NCBI GenBank assembly: GCA_965249205.1
Contig: CBDFLL010000004.1
Span: 310,001 to 374,000 of the forward strand
Length of the DNA: 64,000 nucleotides
Source of the DNA: JAQBVV01 sp965249205
GTDB lineage: Bacteria; Acidobacteriota; Vicinamibacteria; Vicinamibacterales; UBA2999
Reading direction: 5' to 3'
A model generated the notes under the pieces. The model was not told the origin of the DNA and made no database searches. It saw only the letters and a program-made list of their open reading frames with translations. Shown here one piece after another: positions 43,533 to 52,056 of the stretch. Position numbers and translations under genes: made by a program. Numbering within the stretch: the stretch's first letter is position 1; each line of letters opens with the position of its first letter.

Positions 43533-44749
43533 GCTCGGACACAACGTACGCGCCGCCTGAGGACCTCGACGCACGTCGCGCGATCGCGCTGAGGGCAGGC
43601 GGGGTCGGGCTCGTGGCCTGTGCGTTCGGCTACGGCGTCGCTCCCGATCACTTTTTCCGCTCCTGGCTGATTGCCTATCTGCTGTTTCTCGGAATCGCGC
43701 TCGGTTCGATGGGCTTGTTGATGGTGCAGCACCTGTCTGGCGGCGCGTGGGGCGTGTTTCGGCGCGTGTTCGAGGCCTCGAGCCGAACGCTGCCGCTGAT
43801 GGCGGTGCTCTTCCTGCCGATTGTGTTCGGCATGACGAGTCTCTATCCGTGGTCGCACCCCGATCTGGTTGAGCATGACGAAGTGCTGCTGCACAAGGCG
43901 ACGTACCTGAATAGCGTTTTCTTCCTGATCCGGGCTCTCGCGTACTTCGTCGGTTGGACGCTGATCGCCTGGACGCTCTCCCGCTGGTCACGGCAGCAGG
44001 ACGAGGGCGATATGAGCGTCACTCTCAGGCTGCAGTACCTCAGTGGCGGCGGAATCGTGTTCTACACGCTGGCGGCTACGTTTGCCTCGGTCGACTGGGT
44101 CATGTCGCTCAACCCCCATTGGTATTCCACGCTGTTTGGTTTTCTGTTCGTGGGTGGGCAGGGACTTTCAGCGCTCGCGTTTACGATCATCGTGAGTACG
44201 TCTCTCGTCCGGCGCGCCCCCATGGCCTCGCTATTGAAGCCGAGCCACTTTCACGACCTCGGCAAGCTGTCGCTCGCGTTCGTCATGCTCTGGGCGTACT
44301 TCAACTTCTCCCAGTACATGCTCATCTACGCGGCGAACCTGGTCCAGGAGATCCCGTATTTTCTGATGCGAATCAGCGAGGGGTGGCAGTACATGGCGAT
44401 ATTTCTCGTGGTGTTCCATTTCGCCGTGCCCGTTTCGCTGCTACTGTCCCGTGACAACAAGCGGATGCCGCATCGCCTCGTCTGGGTGGCACTGGCCATT
44501 CTCGTTGTGCGGTACATCGATCTGATCATGCTCGTGTCGCCGGAATTCGACGCGACGGGTGCCAACGTGCACATGGCAGCAGGAGAGCGCGAGGGCGGGT
44601 TCTACCTGCACTGGCTCGATCTGGCGGCGCCGCTCGCGGTCGGCGGCCTCTGGCTGTGGATGTTTTTCACTCAGCTTGCGCAGCGGCCATTGCTGGCATT
44701 CCGTGATCCGTACCTGCGCGAGTCGCTCGAAACGACGGCAGGCCCTTGA
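43529..44749 (+). CDS. actF: ACIII subunit ActF, NrfD-like membrane protein
   Basis: 406 residues, about ten helices, related to ActC but with the ActF-specific ASVDWVMSLNPHWYSTLFGF and FHDLGKLSLAFVMLWAYFNF blocks, followed by SQYMLIYAANLVQEIPYFLM. It completes the A-F set of the complex. Start ATG/GTG region overlaps actE by four bases. The stop overlaps the ATG of a short cox subunit II gene, as expected because ACIII and cox genes are usually co-transcribed. Confidence 0.94.
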   Translation: MSSDTTYAPPEDLDARRAIALRAGGVGLVACAFGYGVAPDHFFRSWLIAYLLFLGIALGSMGLLMVQHLSGGAWGVFRRVFEASSRTLPLMAVLFLPIVFGMTSLYPWSHPDLVEHDEVLLHKATYLNSVFFLIRALAYFVGWTLIAWTLSRWSRQQDEGDMSVTLRLQYLSGGGIVFYTLAATFASVDWVMSLNPHWYSTLFGFLFVGGQGLSALAFTIIVSTSLVRRAPMASLLKPSHFHDLGKLSLAFVMLWAYFNFSQYMLIYAANLVQEIPYFLMRISEGWQYMAIFLVVFHFAVPVSLLLSRDNKRMPHRLVWVALAILVVRYIDLIMLVSPEFDATGANVHMAAGEREGGFYLHWLDLAAPLAVGGLWLWMFFTQLAQRPLLAFRDPYLRESLETTAGP

Positions 44750-45090
44750 TGGAGCATCCCGAGGTGGAAGGCCATGCGTCGGCCGTGAGCATGAGACCCC
44801 AACGCTTGATGTTGCCTGGTATTCCGCTTTTCCCCGAACAGGCGTCCACCCTCGCTCCCGAGGTGGACAACCTATATTTTTTCATCACGGCAGTGACGGC
44901 GGGCGTCGCGCTGCTCGTCGTTGTCCTCGTGACGATTGTTGCGGTCACGCACCGCGACCGGACCGGCGAACAAGTGGGGCATCCCGTCCACGAGTCCGTC
45001 CTGCTGGAGCTCGGTTGGACCATCATCCCGTTTCTCGTGACGATGGTGATTTTCGCCTGGGCGACCGCTGTGTTCTTCGATATGGTGTAG
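44749..45090 (+). CDS. Cytochrome c oxidase subunit II, membrane hairpin only
   Basis: 113 residues that match only the N-terminal half of cox subunit II. Two helices are present (LYFFITAVTAGVALLVVVLV and LLELGWTIIPFLVTMVIFAW) with the HESVLLELGWTIIP motif between them. The protein then stops at FFDMV, exactly where the CuA domain should begin. No CuA ligands follow in any frame; the next gene starts two bases later. The actF-coupled start suggests it was the first gene of a cox operon whose remainder was replaced. It could be a relic or a domain used alone. Confidence 0.75.
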   Translation: MEHPEVEGHASAVSMRPQRLMLPGIPLFPEQASTLAPEVDNLYFFITAVTAGVALLVVVLVTIVAVTHRDRTGEQVGHPVHESVLLELGWTIIPFLVTMVIFAWATAVFFDMV

Positions 45091-45092
45091 CT

Positions 45093-45887
45093 ATGAGCAT
45101 GGAGCGCCCTCCCGAGGGCACGGGCCCGCCGCCACGGCGCGGCCCCTCCGTCGACCTCGATCCGACCGGGATCGTCACGGGCAAGAGCGCGGACAGGCAA
45201 CGCCGCCAGTTCCTGAACTATTCGTTCTACCGGCTCGACCCGTCGTTCCGGCGGCTCCCCGCCGACGAGCAGCGAGTGGCGGCGACCGGGTTCATCGAAC
45301 TGGTGAGGACGTGGGAGTCTTCCGACGATCTGATCCTCCGCACGTACTCACTCGTGGGCCTGCGCGCGGACGTCGACTTCATGCTCTGGCGGATCGCGTT
45401 TGACCCGTTGTGCTTCCAGTCGATGGAAGCGACGATCAGACAGTCGAAGCTGGGCGCCTACCTGTCGCAGACCCACAGCCTTCTTTCGCTGCAGCGCCGG
45501 TCGCAGTACGTCAATCGTCTGAAGGGCTCCGGAGAGGGTGTTGAGCTGCTGCCGGGCGAGGGGAAGTTCTTGTTCGTGTACCCGTTTGTGAAGACGCGGG
45601 CGTGGTACCGTCTCTCGCCCCACGCGCGGCAGGGCATGATGGACGAGCATATCGCCGCCTCCGTGCCGTTCAAGGGTGTCCGCCTGAATACGAGCTACAG
45701 CTACGGCATCGACGATCAGGACTTCGTGGTCGCGTTCGACTCGGACTACCCGCAGGAGTTCGTCGATCTGGTGGGGCGGCTGCGTTATACGGAGGCGAGC
45801 CTCTACACGGAGCGGGACACGCCGATGTTCGCGTGCGCGAAGGCGCCGATTGATGCGATCCTCGCGCAGCTGGCGAACATGGATTAG
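45093..45887 (+). CDS. Chlorite-dismutase/HemQ-family heme protein
   Basis: 264 residues. The C-terminal half shows the family core: VYPFVKTRAWYRLSPHARQG and MMDEHIAASVPFKGVRLNTS (proximal His region), then YSYGIDDQDFVVAFDSDYPQ and VGRLRYTEASLYTERDTPMF. The IDDQDF block is typical of HemQ-like or acidobacterial Cld-like proteins and lacks the distal Arg context of true chlorite dismutases. Coproheme decarboxylation or peroxide handling is therefore more likely than chlorite breakdown. Assignment within the family is uncertain. It follows the short cox II gene by two bases and probably shares the operon. Confidence 0.78.
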   Translation: MSMERPPEGTGPPPRRGPSVDLDPTGIVTGKSADRQRRQFLNYSFYRLDPSFRRLPADEQRVAATGFIELVRTWESSDDLILRTYSLVGLRADVDFMLWRIAFDPLCFQSMEATIRQSKLGAYLSQTHSLLSLQRRSQYVNRLKGSGEGVELLPGEGKFLFVYPFVKTRAWYRLSPHARQGMMDEHIAASVPFKGVRLNTSYSYGIDDQDFVVAFDSDYPQEFVDLVGRLRYTEASLYTERDTPMFACAKAPIDAILAQLANMD

Positions 45888-46049
45888 CGGTGCCGGTTCC
45901 GGGCCGCCTCCAGCGCGCCTGACGAGCGCGCGAGCGCGGAGGCGGGTGCTTGACTCCCCGCAATGCGTGATGGTACATACATACCGACGCATCGCTCCTC
46001 AAAATCCAAGATAGCGCATCACTCTTCAGGACCCAAGGCGGAAACACGT

Positions 46050-47495
46050 TTGGCCCAGACGGAAGCAGACCTGCTCGACAACCCAGTCTCGGGCCACCCC
46101 ATACTCATTCTGCGGTCGCCGGATTTCCACGCAGTCACCGACGCGGTCGCCGGGGTGGTCGAGGGACCGACACCGACCGGCTGGTGGTTCTTCTTCCTCC
46201 CTTCCCTTGCGCTCCTCGGCCTTCTCGGCGTGGCGGTCTCGTGGCTCTTCTGGGAGGGGATCGGCATCTGGGGACTCAATGTCCCCGTCGGCTGGGCGTG
46301 GGACATCACGAACTTCGTGTTCTGGGTCGGGATCGCGCACGCCGGAACGCTCATCTCGGCGATCCTCTTCCTGTTCCGGCAGACATGGCGCACCTCGATC
46401 AACCGCGCGGCGGAGGCGATGACCATCTTCGCGGTCATGTGCGCAATGATATTCCCGGGGATCCACGTGGGACGCGTTTGGGTCGCCTACTGGATGTTCC
46501 CGCTCCCGAACCAGATGGACATGTGGCCCAACTTCAGGAGTCCTCTGCTCTGGGACGTCTTTGCGGTCAGCGTGTACGGAACCGTCTCGGTCATGTTCTG
46601 GTACGTCGGCCTGATCCCGGACCTCGCGACGATGCGCGATCGGGCGAAGACCCAGACACGGAAGTTCGTCTATGGCTTCTTCGCCCTCGGATGGCGGGGC
46701 TCCGTGCGGCAATGGAGCCATTACGAAACCGCCTATCTCGTCCTCGCGGCCCTCGCGACACCGCTGGTCCTCTCGGTTCACTCGGTCGTCTCGATGGACT
46801 TCGCGGTCTCGGTCCTCCCCGGATGGCATACGACGATCTTCCCGCCCTACTTCGTCGCGGGCGCGATTTTCTCCGGGTTCGCCATGGTGCTGACGCTCAT
46901 GGTGATCTGCCGCACGGCGTTCGGCCTGGAGCACATCATGACGCTCCGGCACTTCGACTACATGGCCAAGATCATCCTCGTGACCGGGACGATCGTCGGC
47001 TTCGCCTATGGCACGGAGTTCTTCACCGCCTGGTACAGCGGGAACCCCTACGAGGTCTTCGCGTTCGTGAACAGGGCGGGCGGCCCGTACGCCTGGGCCT
47101 ACTGGATCATGGTCAGCTGCAACGTGATCAGCCCGCAGATCTTCTGGTTCAAGAAGGCGCGCACGAGCATCCCGGTCCTGTTCGGGCTGTCGATCGTCAT
47201 CAACATCGGCATGTGGTTCGAGCGCTTCGTGATCATCGTGACGTCCCTGCACCGTGACTTCCTCCCCTCGGCGTGGGGCTACTTCACGCCGACGTTCTGG
47301 GACATCGCGTGCCTGCTCGGGAGCTTCGGACTCTTCTTCACCATGTTCTGCTTGTTCGTGCGCTTTCTTCCGATGGTGGCCACCGCCGAGGTCAAGACCG
47401 TCCTGCCGCAGGCCGATCCGCATTGGCAGCCTGGCCCCGAGCGCGAGATCAAAGACCATGGGGCGCTCGAGCCCGCTCCCGAGGGAGCCTCCTGA
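46050..47495 (+). CDS. Second ActC paralogue (NrfD-like)
   Basis: NrfD-family protein with about ten helices. Conserved blocks match ActC: FWVGIAHAGTLISAILFLFR, QTWRTSINRAAEAMTIFAVM, MFPLPNQMDMWPNFRSPLLW and GLEHIMTLRHFDYMAKIILV. The TTG at 46050 gives an N-terminal tail like that of ActC; an ATG at 45963 would add 29 residues without family resemblance. No actA or actB precedes it, unlike normal ACIII operons. Wording of the sequence differs clearly from the first copy (different codon style, about half the residues identical in places), so it is an old or transferred paralogue, not a recent duplicate. Confidence 0.9.
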   Translation: MAQTEADLLDNPVSGHPILILRSPDFHAVTDAVAGVVEGPTPTGWWFFFLPSLALLGLLGVAVSWLFWEGIGIWGLNVPVGWAWDITNFVFWVGIAHAGTLISAILFLFRQTWRTSINRAAEAMTIFAVMCAMIFPGIHVGRVWVAYWMFPLPNQMDMWPNFRSPLLWDVFAVSVYGTVSVMFWYVGLIPDLATMRDRAKTQTRKFVYGFFALGWRGSVRQWSHYETAYLVLAALATPLVLSVHSVVSMDFAVSVLPGWHTTIFPPYFVAGAIFSGFAMVLTLMVICRTAFGLEHIMTLRHFDYMAKIILVTGTIVGFAYGTEFFTAWYSGNPYEVFAFVNRAGGPYAWAYWIMVSCNVISPQIFWFKKARTSIPVLFGLSIVINIGMWFERFVIIVTSLHRDFLPSAWGYFTPTFWDIACLLGSFGLFFTMFCLFVRFLPMVATAEVKTVLPQADPHWQPGPEREIKDHGALEPAPEGAS

Positions 47496-48052
47496 TGCCG
47501 CTCTTCGGCCCCCAGGTCCCCCAGGGCCCCCACTACGGAATCCTTGCTGAATTCACGACGCCGGCAGACCTCTATCGCGCGTGCGAGCGGGTACGTGACG
47601 CAGGTTTCACGCGGTGGGACGCCCATACGCCGTTCCCCGTCCATGGCCTCGAGAAAGCGATGGGGCTCCGGCGCTCGAAGCTTCCCTGGATCATCCTCGG
47701 CATGGGACTGACGGGGCTCGCGCTGGGGTTCGGCCTGCAGTGGTGGGTCCACTCCGTCGCCTACCCCCTCGTGATCAGCGGCAAACCGTACCTCGCCTGG
47801 CCAGCCTACATTCCGATCACGTTCGAAGTGGGAGTGCTCTTCGCCGCGCTCGGCGCCGTCTTCGGCATGTTCGGTCTGAACCGGCTCCCGATGCACAACC
47901 ATCCGCTCTTCCAATCCAAGGTCTTCGAGCGCGTGACCGACGACGCCTTTTTCATCTCGATCGAATCGTGGGATCCTCGCTTCGATCCGTCGGCCACCGG
48001 GACACTGCTGGAGTCCCTGGGCGCACGAAGCGTCGAGCTCCTGGAGTCCTGA
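47495..48052 (+). CDS. Second ActD paralogue (DUF3341)
   Basis: 185 residues starting at an ATG that overlaps the previous TGA. DUF3341 features: GILAEFTTPADLYRACERVR, WDAHTPFPVHGLEKAMGLRR, two membrane helices (IILGMGLTGLALGFGLQWWV and FEVGVLFAALGAVFGMFGLN) and FFISIESWDPRFDPSATG. The stop abuts the GTG of the next gene directly. Confidence 0.9.
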   Translation: MPLFGPQVPQGPHYGILAEFTTPADLYRACERVRDAGFTRWDAHTPFPVHGLEKAMGLRRSKLPWIILGMGLTGLALGFGLQWWVHSVAYPLVISGKPYLAWPAYIPITFEVGVLFAALGAVFGMFGLNRLPMHNHPLFQSKVFERVTDDAFFISIESWDPRFDPSATGTLLESLGARSVELLES

Positions 48053-49267
48053 GTGACCGCCGTACGCGATAGCGTGGAACTGCGGCCTGAGCAGGTCACG
48101 ATCCCGACGGGGCACCCGTGGAATCGCCTTCCGATCGTCGGCGTCGTGTGCGCCGTGCTGGGCGCAGCGGTCTGCGCGATTCTGGGCCCGGCAGATCCGA
48201 GGCAATTCTTCTTCTCGTGGCTCGTGTCGTTCCTGTTCTTTCTGAGCCTGTCCCTCGGCGCGCTCTTCTTCGTGCTGATCCAGTACGCGGCCCAGGGAGG
48301 ATGGGGGGTCGTGCTGCGACGGATCGGGGAGACGACCTTCGCGATGCTTCCCGTCATGGCGGCCCTCTTCCTGCCGGTGCTTCTCGGCCTGCACCATCTG
48401 TACGAATGGACCCACGCCGACGCAGTCGCGCAGGATGCGCTGCTTCGCTGGAAGGCGCCATACCTCAACGTGCCGTTCTTTCTGATCCGGGCGGCGCTCT
48501 ACTTCGGACTCTGGTCCTTCATCGCCGTCCTGTACTATCGTGGCTCGCGCGGACAGGACGCGACGGGGGATCCCGGGGTGTCGGCCCGCCTGCGCCGCTT
48601 CGCCGGGCCCTCCATCATAATCCTCGCGCTGACCCAGACCTTCGCCTCGGTCGACTGGATCATGTCGCTCACGCCGCACTGGTACTCGACGATGTTCGGC
48701 GTGTATTTCTTCGCGGGTTCGTTCGTGGGGTTCATCGCGCTGCTCTCGGTCGTCGCGGTGGCGGCGCGCAAGGCGGGGCTGCTGGACACGGTCATCAGCG
48801 CCGATCACCTGCAGGATATCGGCAAGTTTCTCTTCGCATTCACGGCGTTCTGGGCGTATATCGCCTTCTCGCAGTTCTTCCTCATGTGGTATGCGAACCT
48901 CCCGGAGGAGACGATCTGGTTCCAGGCGCGGATGGAGGGATCGTGGATGATGGTCTCGATCTTCCTCATGGCGGGACACTTCGCGATTCCGTTTTTCTAC
49001 CTGATGGGGCGCGCCGTCAAGCGGAGAGGATCGACCCTGGCCATCGGAGGAGTGTGGCTCCTCGTCATGCACTTCCTGGATCTGTACTGGCAGGTCATGC
49101 CGACGCTTCATCCCGAGGGGATCAGTCCGTCGCTGCTGGACGTCGCCGCGCTGGTGACCGTCGGCGGGTGCTTCTTGGCGGCGGCGAGCTGGCTCATGCG
49201 ACGGCGGGCGCTTGTGCCGCTACGCGACCCGAGGATCGCCGAATCGCTCGCGTTGGAGAACCCTTGA
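48053..49267 (+). CDS. Second ActF paralogue (NrfD-like)
   Basis: 404 residues from GTG 48053, immediately after the previous stop. It has the ActF-specific FASVDWIMSLTPHWYSTMFG block, LQDIGKFLFAFTAFWAYIAF and SQFFLMWYANLPEETIWFQA, and about ten membrane helices. There is no ActE-like cytochrome between D and F, where the first operon has one. The set C-D-F therefore gives the membrane part of an ACIII-like complex whose redox head must come from elsewhere. Confidence 0.9.
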   Translation: MTAVRDSVELRPEQVTIPTGHPWNRLPIVGVVCAVLGAAVCAILGPADPRQFFFSWLVSFLFFLSLSLGALFFVLIQYAAQGGWGVVLRRIGETTFAMLPVMAALFLPVLLGLHHLYEWTHADAVAQDALLRWKAPYLNVPFFLIRAALYFGLWSFIAVLYYRGSRGQDATGDPGVSARLRRFAGPSIIILALTQTFASVDWIMSLTPHWYSTMFGVYFFAGSFVGFIALLSVVAVAARKAGLLDTVISADHLQDIGKFLFAFTAFWAYIAFSQFFLMWYANLPEETIWFQARMEGSWMMVSIFLMAGHFAIPFFYLMGRAVKRRGSTLAIGGVWLLVMHFLDLYWQVMPTLHPEGISPSLLDVAALVTVGGCFLAAASWLMRRRALVPLRDPRIAESLALENP

Positions 49268-49427
49268 GGGTCCGGTGTAGGGAGAGTAGCTTGATCTTTT
49301 TTTCACTAACGTGTACAAAGTTACGCACTGCAAGAACAGCAGCACCGACGATGACGACGGAGAGAAAAGTGTGCAGCTCATCTGTCGGCGGGTCCGGCTG
49401 CTATCATTCGACGCTTGGAGGTTCCTC

Positions 49428-50222
49428 ATGAAACGCGCGCTTGTTCTTGGACTTGGACTGCTGGTGCTTGGGTACTCGGCCGCATGCGGCGGATCCGAGC
49501 CGGCTGATACGGCCCAGCCGGCTGATACGGCGCAGCCGGCGCCAGAAACGGCAACCGGTCCCGTGCGAGAGCTCGGCGCCTCGTCCATCACCGGAAGCGT
49601 CATGTTCGACGGGGACGCCCCCGCCCTCCCGGCGCTCTCCATGGACGCCGAACCAGAGTGCGCCGACAAACACTCGGGTCCCGTGCCGGCCGAGATGCTG
49701 GTCCTCGGCGACGGCAACACCATGGGGAACATCATCGTCTGGGTCTCGAGCGGGCTTCCGGACGGGGCCAACTGGGCCGTTCCGACGACTCCGGTGGTTC
49801 TCGATCAGAGAGGCTGCCTCTACGTGCCGCACGCGATGGGGATCATGGTCGGTCAGGCCTACAATATCCTCAACTCCGACGGCATCCTCCACAATATCCA
49901 CACGCTTCCCGAGATCAACACGACATTCAACCGGGCGATGCCGGCGACGCTCACGGAGACGACCACGACGTTCGGCCAGCCGGAGGCAATCTTCCAGATC
50001 AAGTGCGACGTCCACCCATGGATGCTTGCCTACATCGGCGTTTTCGACCATCCCTTCTTCTCGGTGACGAGCTCGGACGGGACGTTCACGATCTCGGGCC
50101 TCCCCCCGGGGACCTACGAGATCACCGCCTGGCAAGAGAGGCTCGGCACGCAGACGGCCTCCATCACGGTTGGCGACAGCGAGACGGCGAGCCAGGACTT
50201 CACGTTCGCCGTCCCCAGCTAG
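49428..50222 (+). CDS. Copper-protein-like lipoprotein with regulatory-type beta domain
   Basis: 264 residues. ATG 49428 follows a GGAGGTT ribosome site and begins a lipoprotein signal ending LGYSAACGG. A short repeat (PADTAQ twice) follows. The first domain is cupredoxin-like, with ILNSDGILHNIHTLP (His) and IFQIKCDVHPWMLAYIGVFD (Cys, His, Met), a complete type 1 copper ligand set. The C-terminal GTFTISGLPPGTYEITAWQE is a carboxypeptidase-regulatory-like beta domain. It probably shuttles electrons in the periplasm between the ActCDF complex and the oxidase; this is inferred from ligands and position between the two gene sets. Confidence 0.75.
   Translation: MKRALVLGLGLLVLGYSAACGGSEPADTAQPADTAQPAPETATGPVRELGASSITGSVMFDGDAPALPALSMDAEPECADKHSGPVPAEMLVLGDGNTMGNIIVWVSSGLPDGANWAVPTTPVVLDQRGCLYVPHAMGIMVGQAYNILNSDGILHNIHTLPEINTTFNRAMPATLTETTTTFGQPEAIFQIKCDVHPWMLAYIGVFDHPFFSVTSSDGTFTISGLPPGTYEITAWQERLGTQTASITVGDSETASQDFTFAVPS
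49499..49534 (+). repeat. 18-bp tandem duplication in the lipoprotein gene
   Basis: Two 18-bp units beginning GCCGGCTGATACGGC, differing by one base, encode the repeated PADTAQ just after the lipidated Cys. One of three short in-place duplications near gene starts in this cox cluster. Confidence 0.85.
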
Positions 50223-50260
50223 CCAGCTAGCCTAGCGATCGAGAAAGAAGAGAAGGACCC

Positions 50261-50289
50261 ATGAGTGAGCAGCCTGTGGTCGTCGCCCC
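50261..50289 (+). repeat. Duplicated start of coxA with a ten-codon leader frame
   Basis: 29 bases including ATGAGTGAGCAGCC are followed at once by a near-identical copy that is the true start of coxA (50290). Translation from the first ATG gives MSEQPVVVAP and stops at a TGA (50291-50293) overlapping the coxA ATG. The ribosome site (AGAAGGACCC) precedes only the first ATG, so coxA may be translated by coupling to this leader. Confidence 0.8.
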
Positions 50290-52050
50290 ATGAGTGAGCA
50301 GCCCGTCGTCGTCGCACCCGAGCCGGCCGTTAAGCATGAAGCCCATCACGAGGAGCTCGGCTTCTGGCGCAAGTACGTCTTCTCCACCGACCACAAGGTC
50401 ATTGGCATCCAGTACGCCATCACCGGCCTCACGTTCCTGCTCTTCGGCTTTGTGCTGATGATGCTCATGCGCTGGCAGCTCGCCTACCCGGAGACCGCGC
50501 TGCCGCTGCTCAGCTTCCTCGGCGAGGCGAGCATGCCGGGCGGGACGATGCTCCCCGAGTTCTACAACTCGCTCGGGGCGATGCACGGCACCATCATGGT
50601 CTTCCTCGGGGTGGTGCCCCTCGCCGTCGGAGGATTCGGGAACTTCGTGCTCCCGCTCCAGATTGGAGCCCCGGACATGGCGTTCCCGAAGCTGAATATG
50701 GTGAGCTACTGGTGCCTGTTCCTCGGCGGCGTCATTATGTTCGCCAGCTTTTTCGTCCCCGGCGGAGCCGCGCAGTCCGGATGGACCTCCTACGCGCCCC
50801 TCGCCAACATCGCGACCACGGGCCAGACGTGGTGGCTCATCGGGATGGTCTTCTTGATCACCTCGTCGCTGCTCGGAGCGGTCAACTTCATCACGACAAC
50901 GATCCAGATCCGCGCCAAGGGGCTCACCTTCATGCGGTTCCCCTTCTTCGTGTGGACTCAGTTCGTCACGGCCTTCCTCCTGCTCCTGGCCTTCCCGCCG
51001 CTCGAGTCCGCCGCGGTCATGCAGCTGATGGATCGTGTGGTCGGCACGAGCTTCTTCCTCCCGAGCGGGCTCGTCGTGAGCGGCCAGATTCTCGAGGTGG
51101 CGGGCGGCGGCAACCCGCTGCTCTGGCAGCACCTGTTCTGGTTCCTGGCACACCCGGAAGTCTACGTCCTGATCCTTCCCGCCATGGGCATCATCGCCGA
51201 GGTCATCACGAACAACACGCGCAAGCCGCTGTGGGGCTATCGTTCGATGGTCTACTCGCTCATATTCCTCGGCTTCATGTCGTTCATCGTCTGGGCGCAC
51301 CACATGTTCATGACCGGTATGGGGACGGCGATGGCGACGTTCTTCCAGACGACCACGATGATCATTTCGATCCCGTCGGTCGTGATCCTCACGTCGCTGA
51401 TCATCTCGCTCTGGGGCGGATCGATACGCTTCAACACGCCCATGCTCTTTGCGGTCGGCTTTCTCCCGATGTTCGGCATCGGCGGGCTCACGGGGCTTCC
51501 GCTCGCCTTTAACGTCCCGGACATCCCGCTGCACGACACGTACTACGTCATCGCCCACTTCCACTACGTCGTCGCTCCCGGGACGATCCTCGCCCTCTTC
51601 GCGGGGATCTACTACTGGTTTCCGAAGGCGACCGGGCGAAAGATGAACGAGACGCTCGGCAAGATCCACTTTTGGGGCTCGTTTGTCTCCATGAACGTAG
51701 TCTTCATGCCGATGTTCATCGTGGGGCTGGCTGGCGTCTCGCGGCGCCTGTTCGACGGCGGGGCGACCTACGCCTTTGCGGAGCCGGTCCTCTACTGGAA
51801 CGTCGTCTCCTCCTGGGGCGCGTGGGTCCTCGGCATCTTCCAGATTCCCTTCATCTTCAATTTCTTCTGGAGCATCCGGAAGGGGGAGAAGACCGAGGAG
51901 AACCCGTGGCGGGCCACGACGATGGAGTGGGCGGCTCCGTCGCCTCCGCCGCACGGCAATTTCGTCGTGGCGCCGGAAGCGCATCGCGGGCCCTACGAGT
52001 ACAGTGTTCCCGGCGCGGCCAGGGACTTCGTGCCGCAGCACGAGGCCTGA
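50290..52050 (+). CDS. coxA: Cytochrome c oxidase subunit I (aa3 type, no K-channel Lys)
   Basis: 586 residues, twelve helices. Heme and copper ligands are present: AHPEVYVLILPAMG (His 288, Glu 290, cross-linking Tyr 292), WAHHMFMTGM (His 337, 338) and HDTYYVIAHFHYVV. The D-channel is intact (FGNFVLPLQIGAPDMAFPKL). In helix VIII the usual P-T-G-I-K-V-F is replaced by P-S-V-V-I-L-T with identical spacing from HH to WGGS, so the K-channel lysine is Ile at about residue 366. Otherwise it is an A-family oxidase. It begins at the second copy of a 29-bp duplication. Subunit III follows six bases after the stop. Confidence 0.95.
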   Translation: MSEQPVVVAPEPAVKHEAHHEELGFWRKYVFSTDHKVIGIQYAITGLTFLLFGFVLMMLMRWQLAYPETALPLLSFLGEASMPGGTMLPEFYNSLGAMHGTIMVFLGVVPLAVGGFGNFVLPLQIGAPDMAFPKLNMVSYWCLFLGGVIMFASFFVPGGAAQSGWTSYAPLANIATTGQTWWLIGMVFLITSSLLGAVNFITTTIQIRAKGLTFMRFPFFVWTQFVTAFLLLLAFPPLESAAVMQLMDRVVGTSFFLPSGLVVSGQILEVAGGGNPLLWQHLFWFLAHPEVYVLILPAMGIIAEVITNNTRKPLWGYRSMVYSLIFLGFMSFIVWAHHMFMTGMGTAMATFFQTTTMIISIPSVVILTSLIISLWGGSIRFNTPMLFAVGFLPMFGIGGLTGLPLAFNVPDIPLHDTYYVIAHFHYVVAPGTILALFAGIYYWFPKATGRKMNETLGKIHFWGSFVSMNVVFMPMFIVGLAGVSRRLFDGGATYAFAEPVLYWNVVSSWGAWVLGIFQIPFIFNFFWSIRKGEKTEENPWRATTMEWAAPSPPPHGNFVVAPEAHRGPYEYSVPGAARDFVPQHEA

Positions 52051-52056
52051 TCGAAG

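Noticed and set aside
45093..45887. True chlorite dismutase
   Set aside because: The IDDQDF block and surrounding residues fit HemQ-like or uncharacterised family members better; no chlorate reductase genes are present.
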